Below are positions 11,825 to 21,363 of a stretch of 64,000 bases of DNA, in pieces (within the stretch, counting starts at the first letter, position 1; each line of letters starts with the position of its first letter). Source of the stretch: Neonectria sp. B-13. Taxonomy: Eukaryota > Ascomycota > Sordariomycetes > Hypocreales > Nectriaceae. Made by a program: the position numbers and the translations under genes. Where the stretch lies: the NCBI GenBank assembly GCA_002682825.1, contig NOKP01000015.1:992001-1056000 (forward strand), read 5' to 3'. The notes under the pieces are model-generated. The model saw nothing but the letters and a program-made list of their open reading frames with translations, was not told the origin of the DNA and ran no database searches.

Positions 11825-14647
11825 TCACGGGTGGTCAATGGCGTGGTAGAGACTCTCACGCATGTTGGGCTCTGCTAGACCTGCCTCGAGCTGGGTATGT
11901 CCGCCAAAGGCGGCGGCGGCAGCGGTGCTGGGGCTTGTGCCAGCATAGTTCAAGTCAAGGTAGTTGGAGTTACCGTAGCCCTGGAACGAGCCCATCGTGC
12001 TTGACAATCCCGTGGGTTGCTGCGACTGTTGCTGTTGCTGCGGCTGCGGCTGCGGCTGGCTACCCAGGCCAGACGGTGGGCTAATCATGCTCTGCTGGAA
12101 CTGGCTGGGGTTTCCACCTTGTCCGTATCTGTTTGTCGCCTGTGGTTGTTGCTGTTGTTGGTGATAAAAAGTTTGAGTAGTCATGGCGGCCTGAGGACGC
12201 CCCTGTCCTCCCGGTGGTTGAAGCTTTTGCCTACCCTGAGCAGGAGAAGGTCCCCGAGTCTGGCCAGTCCGCTGAAGCGCCATATTAGGCGATCGCTGCT
12301 GCTGCTGCTGCTGCTGCTGATGTTGTTGTTGTTGGTGTTGGTGTTGTTTCTGTGCCATCTGGTTTAAACTGCTCCTCAAACTGTTCATCTGGGACTGGGA
12401 GTCAAAGCTACTCGATGTTGACAAATGCTCTCCAGCAGTTGAAAGGCTTGATGACGCTGGCACCTCAGCGCTAGACAACTGCGGCTCAACGTTGGCTAGT
12501 TCGGGGTTCTGACCGGTTCCCTTAGGGACCCGGCGCCGCTTAGCATGCTGAGCCTGAGAAGAACCTGCTTGTCCAGTAGCAGAATCTAGTGGTTCCAAGA
12601 CGTTGTTGGTCTCTACTGTTGCTTGATTCGCAGTTTGCGAATGCTGAGGCTTTTTTCTCTTCCGCGAAGGGGCATCGAGAGTTGAACTGGTTTCCTGACT
12701 GTCAAGTTGAGAGGGCTGTGCCGTTTGAGCTACATCGTTATTTGTCACTGGGGAAGCAACCTGTCCATCTTCAAGAAGAACCTGGCCCGAAGTGTCTTCT
12801 TGGGTCGTGCTGGGAGCTGTTGTGTCCTGTTTAGCCCCATTGTTCTCTTCAATGCCGGATTGTACTTGTCCTGTTGGGTTCGCAGATGATTTGTGAGCTA
12901 GAGGAGAACCGACAACGGGATTTTGAGACTGAGACAGTGCGTCTGCATCTGTGGAGCCAGGCTTCGGCCTTGGTTTATTCTTGGAACCTTTGGGGCGGCC
13001 TCGTTTCTTAGACCCAGGTGTGCTGACAGGGAAGCTGCCATCATGCTGTTCCCTCAACGCCGCCTGGGCGATGACACTAGCTTGGCTCTGGAATTGGGAT
13101 GTTTCGGCATCATTATCAGTCGACTGGGCATTGTCGATCGACTGGGAGGCGACAGGAGGTGTATTCGTCGGCGTGGACTGATTCGCATCTGGGAAATCAA
13201 CTGAAGTATTTCCTGACGGTGCGGCACGCGACTTCTTAAGCCCCTTGTCCTTGCGGGCTCTGGAGCTTTTGCTTCCCCTCGGGCGCCCCCGACTTCGCTT
13301 GACAGGGACGGAGAGTCCGCTGGGTGTAGAAGGTGTACCCACGCTTCCTATAGTGGGAACCGGGGCCGGGACTGGGGCCGGGACCGGAATGGGCGTCTGC
13401 TTCTTGGAAGGTTCCCCTTGCGCGTCCAGTTCTGGGAAGATTTCAGCAACCCAGCCTACAAAGAGTGAGCCAGGGCCATTTGTCGACTCGCTATCGGGGA
13501 ATGCGCCACCAACAGGGGCCGGCGCTCCTGGGATGCCACCGAAATATGCCAGTGCTTTGCAAATCTGGTCCACCACTAGGACGGGATGCAGACTTCTTAA
13601 AAGAGTGAGAAGGCGTGCTTGCTCAACCTTGGTTTCCTGTGGTGTTGGGCCGGTGAGGGGCAGTACTGGGGGAGTAGCCGTAGGGGCAGGTGCTCTTCGT
13701 GCCGTGGTTGAGGGAGGAGCTGGAGTGAAGAATGGAGTGGTGGTTGAAGGAGCAGTTGGTGTATTGGTTGAAGAAGCAAGCAGTGCAGTAGCTTGGGGTG
13801 TGGTTAGAGGGATGACTGCTGGGTTTGCTGGACGAGATGTTGGAGGAGCTGTTGGAGAGGTTGTTGGAGGAGCCGTTGAAGGAGCCGCTGGAGGATCTGT
13901 TGGAGTAGCAGTTGAAGCGGCTGTTGGCGGAGCAGTTGGAGGAGCAGTAAGAGGACGAGCTAGAACCGGAGCTGAAGATGGAGGAGGGGGATGAATGGGA
14001 GGAGGAGGAAGGAGAACACGCCACGGCGTTGTTGTAGGTTCCTTTGGTGGCCGAGGCGGCCAGACCAGCTGGGTTCGTTTCACGGCACGATAACCGTCCT
14101 TGTTGGCGAGCTTTGCAGCGGCCGCAGTCCCCTCGCTTGACCGCTTAGCTGCTAGGTCACGCTCCGTCATTTGTGGCCGAGGGAAGTCCATATGCATGAC
14201 GCTGAAGTTGCCATTCCGTCCATCAACCCTGCCCTGAAGCTTGCTCGGCACAGGGTTCCTGACACGGCCATCCTGGAGGACGCCATTGAAGCTCACGAAT
14301 GAAGCGGGCGTGGGCGCATGTTCGTTGCTGTCGTTTGTGCCTGTTTGAGCGCGGTAAGAAAGGGTGCCCTCGTGGGGAGCTTTGTCTCGGCATACCTTGG
14401 CTTTGGCTGCGCACCGGCGGTGTCGTTGTCGGTGTCGCAGTTGAGGATGGGGTCGGCGTTGGACGCGGCACTAGATCAGCGGCGGCGGGTTCGTCGACAG
14501 GCGGTGGAGGACTGGGGAAGGTTATCGCAGCGGCGGAGGCTATAGTCCTTTGGTTAGGATCGCTGGGCCGCAAGAGTTGTCTGCGAGGGGGGGCTGCGAG
14601 AGGGATTGTGTGAGAGAGAGGAACCACATACGCGCAGGCGAGGCCAT
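11825..14647 (-). CDS. AT-hook, Pro/Gln-rich nuclear protein
   Basis: The best model has three exons (14647-14632, 14593-14396, 14340-11825), encoding 909 residues. The second intron (14341-14395, GTATGC...ACAG) is convincing. The first would be only 38 nt (14594-14631), so the 16-nt starting exon is uncertain. The conserved-looking block is near residues 85-165 (FVSFNGVLQDGRVRNPVP; FSVMHMDFPRPQMTERDL; YRAVKRTQLVWPPRP). It is followed by a Pro/Thr/Ala minisatellite region. Two AT-hook-like cores lie near residues 421 (RSRGRPRGSK) and 521 (KKRGRPKGSKNK), and a Gln-rich stretch lies near 735-770. AT-hooks bind the minor groove of AT-rich DNA, so a chromatin or transcription role is inferred. 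The family is not recognised beyond that. Confidence 0.75.
12296..12345. repeat. CTG/CAG trinucleotide repeat encoding poly-Gln
   Basis: A run of GCTGCTGCTG on the plus strand, followed by TGTTGTTGTTG, encodes a glutamine/histidine tract on the minus strand in the AT-hook protein. It is length-variable by nature. Confidence 0.85.
13730..13975. repeat. Coding minisatellite (Pro/Thr/Ala repeats)
   Basis: Imperfect tandem units of about 12-24 bases (GTTGGAGGAGC-type on the plus strand) encode APPTAPPTA / STAPPTTSPTAPP repeats in the AT-hook protein. The repeat is in frame and low complexity. Confidence 0.8.
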
Positions 14648-15487
14648 GGCATTGGCGACGGGAGGAGTCCGGGGCCCGGTGCGCCGACAGACCTACATGC
14701 CCCAAAGCGAAAGATGAGCAGGCGCAGAGTCGTTTGCGATGGTGGCAGATGCACTACAAGCATTCGACCTGGAGGGCGCTGGAATCAATGGCCCGCGGCC
14801 TGTGTGTTGGAGTACGATCGCAGAAGAGATTGACTTGTCCGTGTTGTTGATGGTGGTGTTCGTGTTAGTGTGTTAGTGGGCTAAACTGTAGCGACAGGGC
14901 TCCCCGTGACAAAAGCAAGGTACCTGTATATACGTACTCATACCCACTCCCACTGGGGCGCCTTTCTAAATCGGGCAGTCGGTCTGGGCGGGAGGGGGCG
15001 GATACGTACCTGCCCAAGTACCTTCCATAGCACTACTCTGTGCCTTCCCGCTGTTGGGTTCGTTCGGATAGAGAGGTGCTGACTGCAAGCACCAAGGCCA
15101 GATGCATTTACCGGTGTGCCAGCCTCAGCCTCTGCCCCACTAGCCACCATCCATGCCGAGTTGACGTGCCCCGACCTGGCATAGAGCTACCAGCCTACCA
15201 CCCAGTGCACCACTGTTACTGCTCCGAGCTGGCTCATCAGCAGGCAAGACGATCCAGACATCAATCCCTCAAGTCGCGAGACCTCCCCCCAAATCCCATC
15301 AATGAGTCCGTGATCCCGACACACGCCGAACGCTACAGCTCTCGGGGTTTAGAGCATCACTTGCTCCTCGCCTGCGTCATTCCCTCTGCCGTCCCACTCC
15401 TCGATCCTATCCTCTCCCTCCACCATCCATCCTTCACCTCCTCAACCCAACGAACCTATCCACCAGCCTCGATCCGAATCCAACGCC
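14648..15487. promoter_or_regulatory. Divergent promoter region, AT-hook gene / VMA5
   Basis: 840 bases separate the two start codons. The VMA5-proximal 150 bases are C/T-rich (CATCCATCC, TCCCTCC), typical of fungal core promoters and leaders. I see no conserved factor site that I would name. Confidence 0.5.
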
Positions 15488-16906
15488 ATGTCGACCAAGT
15501 ACGCGCTTCTGTCGTTGCCCCTCGGCGTCTTCGACTCCAACGACCGGAGAGGCGCCACCTCGGCCCTCAGCGCCACAGTGTCCCCCGACAACGGCTCCGT
15601 CGTGCCCTTCAACATCCCCGAATTCAGGATCGGAACCCTCGACGGCCTGGTTCAGCAGGCCGATGACTTGACCAAGCTCGAAGCCTCGTGTGAGGCCGTT
15701 GTGACCAAGGTCTCCGACTCTCTGCGAGTAGTCCTCGACGGCGATGAGGATCGCATTGCCCAGTACAAGATGGTCAACGACAGTGGGTAGCGCAGTTGCC
15801 GCCTTCGCCGAGCTCCATCGCTGATAGCCATCCTAGAGCCCACCGACCAGTACCTGAATAGCTTCAGCTGGAACAATATCCGATACCGAGCTGACAAGCC
15901 CCTCAGCGAGCTCATCAGCACCCTGCAAAAGGCACGCGTGCAGCTGTTACCCGACCACTTCGAGCTACGCTTTGCTAACTGTCTATCCAGGAGCTTGTCA
16001 CGGTTGACAGTGACGTCAAATCCAAGTTTAACCAGTACAACTCTGTCAAGACGAACCTCGCCGCTTTGCACCGTCGCCAGACGTAAGTCTCCGTAATCAT
16101 CCTGAACCTCTACCAGCTTCGGAGACTGACTAGCCGACACTTCAGTGGCAACCTGTCGACCAAGTCCCTGACCCCCATTGTCGATCCATCGCTCCTCATC
16201 CAGGACTCGGAGTACATCGAGACACACCTTATTGTTGTGCCAGCAGTCTCGAAGAAGGATTTCCTGAAGAGCTACGAGACCCTCGCCCCCATGGTGGTCC
16301 CCCGATCTTCCGTCCAGGTTGCCCAGGATGACGAGTTCATCCTGTTCGCCGTCGCCACGTTTAAGAAGTTCAGTGCCGATTTCCTCCAAAAGTGCAGAGA
16401 ACAGAAGTGGACGCCACGCCAATACAAGCATGTTGAGGGTGGCCGAGAAGAGGAGCAGCGAGAGCTGGACCGTGTGACCAACGAGGAGCGCAAGGTGTGC
16501 GGAGAGGCTCTGCTCATGGGACGCACGGGGTGGAGCGAGAGCGTCATGATCTGGATCCATGTCCTGACGCTGAGGGTTTTCGTCGAGGCCGTTCTGCGGT
16601 ACGGCCTGCCCCCTAATTACGTGTCAGCCCTTATCAAGGTATGTTGGCTTGATATTCCCCTTGCGCTTGGACCCGAAGCCCTGCTGACGACGACTTCAGA
16701 CGACGACCAAGCTGGCCCCCAAGGTCAAGACGGCGCTCGACTCGAATTACTCGTACCTAGGCGGTAACGCATTCGGCAGAGATAAGCGGGGCAAGATCAC
16801 CAAGGACGACGCGGCATTGAGTTCAGAGATGGCAGCAGCTGGACTGGGAACAGGGGAGGGTCACGAATACACGGCATACGTCTACTACGAGCTTCAGTTC
16901 CCTTGA
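15488..16906 (+). CDS. VMA5: V-type H+-ATPase subunit C
   Basis: Five exons: 15488-15782, 15837-15931, 15991-16082, 16146-16638 and 16700-16906. They encode 393 residues, the usual length for this subunit (yeast Vma5 is about 392). The start MSTKYALLSLPLGVFD, the middle TGNLSTKSLTPIVDP, LIVVPAVSKKDF and VPRSSVQVAQDDEF, and the C-terminal VMIWIHVLTLRVFVEAVLRYGLPPNY are diagnostic. Subunit C bridges the V1 peripheral stalks to Vo at the vacuolar membrane and is released in reversible V1-Vo disassembly. Intron 2 is unusual: the best protein join (TLQK-ELVTVD) uses a GC donor at 15932. A GT donor at 15938 would insert two residues (Ala-Arg), also in frame. It is convergent with APS kinase, 180 bp away. 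Confidence 0.95.
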
Positions 16907-17086
16907 TGGTAACGGACTTGGGAGGCAACGAGAGGTTGCATGCATGGACGCCTGTATTCAACTCTATCATGCCCAGGAGTGATGACTGGGAGCGCAATGG
17001 CAGTAATATCCAATCCTCTTTTTAACACCATCCAATCCTTGTTCAAACACATTCAACAAACGAGCACACCTTTAAGCAAGGAGCAC

Positions 17087-17860
17087 TTAGGCGGACTTGG
17101 TGAGGTAGCCCTTCTCGGTAAGCCAGCTGACAATCTGAGCAACGCACTCCTCGACAGTGTTCTCGTGGGTCTTGATGGTGATTTCGGGGTTCACGGGGGC
17201 CTCGTAGGGGGCGGAAATACCGGTGAAGTCCTTGATCTCGCCGGCGCGGGCCTTCTTGTAGAGGCCCTTGGGGTCACGCTGCTCGGCGACCTCGAGGGGG
17301 ACGTCAACGTAGACCTCGACGAAGGGGATGGGCTCGTCGCCGTCCTGGCCGGACTTTGCGTGGAGCTCGCGGGCGACCTGGCGATCGGCGATGTAGGGGG
17401 AGATGAAGGAGGTGATGGCGATGGTGGAGGCGTCGGCGAAGAGCTTGGCGACCTCGGAGATGCGGCGGATGTTCTCGTTGCGGTCCTTCTCGGAGAAGCC
17501 CAGGTCCTTGTTGAGCCCGAAGCGAACGTTGTCGCCGTCTAGGCGGTAGGCGGTGACGCCGAGGTGAAGCAGGTGCTGCTCGAGGGCCGTGGCGACGGTG
17601 GACTTGCCCGAGGCGGAGAGGCCGGTGAGCCAGAGGGTGAGGCCGCGCTGGCCGGTGAGCTTGTTGCGCTCGGTGCGGGAGAGGGTCGAGTGCCAGGTGA
17701 TGTTGCTGCAGAGGGTTAGTATGCTGTTGATGTTTTCTTTGCCCTTTTTTCTCCCTGTCAAAGGCGGGATGGCGGGGTAAAGTTCTTTTTTGGAGGAGAG
17801 GGGGCGACGAGGGGAAGAACTGGAGGGGAGATGTTGGACGAGGGAGACTCACGTAGCCAT
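17087..17860 (-). CDS. MET14: Adenylylsulfate (APS) kinase
   Basis: Two exons, 17860-17853 and 17705-17087, encode 208 residues, starting [13 protein letters not shown]. The first exon is only 8 nt (ATGGCTAC) and is followed by a 147-nt intron (GTGAGT...GCAG), the longest in the window. The Walker A loop GLSASGKS sits at residues 31-38, followed by the APS-kinase motif [10 protein letters not shown] near 62 and the lid motif [13 protein letters not shown]. The enzyme phosphorylates adenosine 5'-phosphosulfate to PAPS using ATP, the second step of sulfate assimilation toward cysteine and methionine. It is a single-domain kinase, not fused to ATP sulfurylase. An ATG farther in (MTGRKK...) would read through the intron and is less likely. 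Confidence 0.95.
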
Positions 17861-18807
17861 TGCGACGGTTTGAACAGGAATATGTTTCTATAAAGTGGGA
17901 AGGGCCAAAGGAGGAATGAGGAAGAAGAAGAAAGGGAAAGAAGAGAGAGTTGGGTTCCCGTCCGATGCCGGCTTTTGTTTGGCGTTAAACGGGTGGGCGT
18001 GCGTGTGTGTGGTTGAGGGATGGATCGATGGAGTGCGTGTGCAAGTACGTGGAGTGTGTTTCTGGGATATTAGGAGATCTGCGCATCCCTACCATGCTAC
18101 GTACGTCTGTGTCGTCTGCTTGTTCGCACCTTCCTCTTGCTTTTCCGTTCTTCTTCCCCTTCTTCCTCTTCTCCTTGTAAGTTATCTATTGTTTCTTTTC
18201 CCACTCTATACCTCCTAATTAGTACGCAGTTCCAGGTCCCCCCTCCCCCCGGGGCGCCTGGTCCGGTCGGTCCCTCGGGCACTCACTTTCGCGCGCGGAT
18301 GGAACAGTGGATGACGCCTTGGATGGCGCACATGGCAGCAGGCTTGGCCTCCTCTTCCCAAGCTTTTCTTGGATGCGCCATTACCATTACCATGCATTTT
18401 TTACTGTTTTTGCACTGGACCGGCCGCTGCGATGCGGGTAGGGAAACCCACTGTAAGTCGATTCTGTGCTCGATGCTCGTTTTCTATAGGCAGGCGCGGC
18501 CGATGACACCATCGGTACCCACCCCGACCTTCCATGTCGGCGGCCGGAAGTCGGCCCCTGCAGAGCCTACACTCTACAGGCGTCTCTCCAGCAGGAGTCT
18601 AGATGTATGTATGTACGTACTTGATATCCCTCTACCAACCAGCTCGTCTATAATTCAAAAGATCCCGTGGTCACGCGCCCGTCTCTGTCCTTTGTCTAAT
18701 ATCTTGTACATATGGCACCATGCATGCGTGCCCCCTTCTCGTCTAAATCCGGCCGGCCATCGGTTGTCCGTATCGTTCGTATCGTCTATTGTCCCATCTC
18801 ATCTCAT
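17861..18807. other. MET14 upstream region and thioesterase 3' region
   Basis: This is the probable MET14 promoter plus the 3' UTR of the downstream minus-strand thioesterase. It holds a pyrimidine-rich block at about 18125-18180 and GTGTG-rich sequence near 18000-18060. I looked for a sulfur-regulator (CYS3/MetR-type) palindrome and did not find a convincing one. No gene is recognised. Confidence 0.55.
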
Positions 18808-19759
18808 CTAGCTGATCTTGGGCATCATCTGCGAGCGCACCACACTGTTAGTCTGCTAGAACCAATATTATTGGGAGGCATGGCCCACTTACCGCCGCAT
18901 ACTTGGGCGAGACAAACAGCCCCGTAGCTTCGGTCACGATTGTCGGCGTCTCGCCCGGCTCCGCGAGTAGCTCGATGTGGCCCTTGACCCACGCCTTGCG
19001 GCCCTCGACCTTGGTCGTCTTGGCCCGGAGCACCAGGAAGCTGCCGGCCGGCGTCGGCTTGCGGTAGTCGACGCTGAGGTTGGCCGTCACGGCGATGTTA
19101 TGCGGCAGCGCGCCGAAGCAGCAGCGCGCCAGGCCCTCGTCCAGCATCGTCGCCAGGAAGCCTCCGTGCACGATGCCCGGGTGTCCGCACAGGTCGTCGC
19201 CCACGTACGCGATGCACACGATGGACTTGCCGCCCTCCTCCAGCCAGATGTGCGGCGGCACCGTCATCTTGCCCGCCCCTAGCAGCGCGCCGCCCGTCAG
19301 GCTTCGGTTGCGGTATGACGCGGGCATCTTCATGTGCGGCCGCGACTCGGTCAGGAGGGGGTTCGCGCGCAGCTCCGCCACCAGCGGGTGGCTGTTGATT
19401 GTCTTCTCGACCATGTGTGCCTCGCGGTGGCCCGGGATGAATCGCTTGAGGCTCTCCTCGTCCGAGTGGAAGCCCATGCCGTTGGAATGCATCGCGTACC
19501 ACATCCCCGTGGCTCCGGCCGTGCTGAATGTCAGGCCCACGAGCGCTATCGTCGCCGCCCGTCGAAAGCCGCCTTTTGGTGATGCTGCATCCCCCCCAAA
19601 GTGTCAGTTGCCGAGGTCTCGACGGTGTAAGTGCTGACGAGCTGTCTGCTAACGAAACTCACCTGGTGCTGCATAACTCCGTACCTGGCCAGTCTGGGCC
19701 AGTCGCCTGGCTACCTGGCCAATCTGGCGGCCGTTGCGACCGATCTGCTGTGTGAACAT
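18808..19759 (-). CDS. Hotdog-fold thioesterase, probably mitochondrial and membrane-anchored
   Basis: Three exons, 19759-19663, 19584-18893 and 18828-18808, encode 269 residues. The N-terminus (MFTQQIGRNGRQIGQVARRL...) is Arg/Gln-rich and lacks acidic residues for about 28 positions, like a mitochondrial presequence. A hydrophobic segment (ATIALVGLTFSTAGATGMWYA) near residues 43-64 could be one membrane helix. The hotdog domain carries the motif GIVHGGFLATMLDEGLARC near 170-186, the HGG...D/E arrangement of PaaI/THEM4-type acyl-CoA thioesterases. It is followed by the strands ANLSVDYRKPTPAGSFLVLRAKT. The last exon adds only seven codons (MMPKIS at the end). It likely hydrolyses acyl-CoA; the substrate is unknown. 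Confidence 0.85.
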
Positions 19760-20605
19760 GGTGTTGTCGCGCCCCTTTCTGCGTCGGCGTCTGCGTCTAT
19801 GTCCGAGTCCAACCCAAGCCAAAAAGAAGACCCCAGATCGGCGCCGATAAGATTTATGGTTCCTGCCGCGGCAAAACAAGCTCGCATTGTTGAATGACGT
19901 CGGCTGGCTTATGCACTTAGCCGGCAACGCTGGCAGCCTTGCCTCGGTTGGAGAAGCCACGCTAAAGTAGTACCTCTCGAAGCCACAGCGGTTGTTGTAC
20001 GAATACTACATGTTAATTAGTAGATTGATAGCACAGTTGGGATGTCAATGCGATGTACTACTTCACGTGGTTTCCTGGCTGGTGGAAAATGACACTTCTG
20101 GCCAAAGCGAACACTAAGTCATCTTGGTTCTAGATACCATTGACTTGAGTGAGTGAGTCTCTTAAGCTCGGCTTCCACCGGCCGTTAAGCCATATATTTA
20201 ACAAAGAAGCGAGATTATACTCGTAGGATCACTGAGTGCTATCGACCAAGTGATCGCCGTCCCTGACCCTTTTCTAGTACCGTAAAACAGAATCTCCAAG
20301 GCCCCTCATCGACTTGTGATAAATGTTGTGCCAGTGTCACAGTATCAAGCCACCTGCGACGCTGGCGCCAACCAAACCGGCCCGCTAGCGACAGCACATG
20401 CACCTCCCACCAACGTATCATGATGGATTCATGGGCACCGGCCGGTGACATCATGCCTCTATGCACGACATGGAAATACGATCTAGGTTTAAATACAGCA
20501 TGTCTTCCCCTCACCAACCCTCCCGATCCCCGTAGACCTTGTACCAAGAAACCCATCACACCACCAAATTCCTACCTCTCTTGCTTCCTTAGACAACCGC
20601 TCGCA
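19760..20605. promoter_or_regulatory. Divergent promoter region, thioesterase gene / small conserved gene
   Basis: 846 bases lie between the two start codons. The middle (about 19960-20240) is more AT-rich than the flanks. No named regulatory site or gene is seen. Confidence 0.5.
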
Positions 20606-21243
20606 ATGGTACATTGCCCCTCACCATATCTCCCTCAAGCTACTGTACGAAACGCATTCGTACATCTACTAACAACCGCGTCTTGCGCAGGCTTCCGCAG
20701 AGACCGTCGACCTGGGCCCCGCCCACCCTCCCAAGGAGGACTCCATCGCCTGCTTCAACGAGATCCTTCTGGATATCAAGAAGCAGCTCGTCCATATCCG
20801 CCACGACCACGACAGTACGCACGCCTACCTTATTGTATTCAAGACCATTGATTAACCTGTTACCAACCACTAGAGCACGAGCCCGAGTACTTTGCCGCCG
20901 TGGTACGCAGCCAAGACATTCCTCACTCTCCCCCACCAGCACACTGACAGACAGCCAGAAACACCTTAGCAACAACGAACTGGCCGGCTTCTCCGTCGAC
21001 AACTTCGAGTCCGTCCGCGTCGCCCAGTCGCCCTATGGCATCCACCTCCTGGGAAAGCTCCGCATCCCCGCTCTGCCCGCTGACGGCCCGGCGTACATCC
21101 ACTTCCGCGCTTTCACCGGCGGCAAAGACGAGCCCGCCAAGCTGCACAGCATCCACACCGAGGAGAAGGAGGACTCTGATGGCGGCAAGACGTACCGTGC
21201 CATCTTCACCAAGGACGACGAGCTTGAGTGGTTTGATACTTGA
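20606..21243 (+). CDS. Small conserved cytoplasmic protein, function unknown
   Basis: Four exons: 20606-20608, 20691-20814, 20874-20902 and 20959-21243, encoding 146 residues. The first coding exon is just the ATG, spliced to GCTTCCGCAGAG to give MASAETVDLGPAHPPKEDS. All junctions keep frame. The protein has an N-terminal helix with histidines (CFNEILLDIKKQLVHIRHDHDKHEPEYF). A compact alpha/beta part follows (SPYGIHLLGKLRIPALPADGPAYIHFRAF; KLHSIHTEEKE; YRAIFTKDDELEWFDT). I recall similar short proteins across ascomycetes and basidiomycetes, usually annotated only as a cytoplasmic protein. No enzyme motif is evident. It is convergent with MAK21, only 120 bp away. Confidence 0.85.
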
Positions 21244-21363
21244 AATGCCCTTGTTCTTGTTCCGGTTCTCGTTCTGTCTCTTTTTGCGACGCCTGAGGCG
21301 CCATGTATCTCGATACCCTCCCTCTCTGTCTGTCTATAGTCCAATTGATTATGTGCCCGCATC

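Noticed and set aside
13245..13994. A 249-residue plus-strand Gly/Val-rich frame
   Set aside because: It is the reverse of the Pro/Thr/Ala minisatellite of the AT-hook gene.
17087..17761. A longer unspliced APS kinase starting [12 protein letters not shown]
   Set aside because: It reads through a clear GTGAGT...GCAG intron. The spliced start MATNITWHS matches the family.
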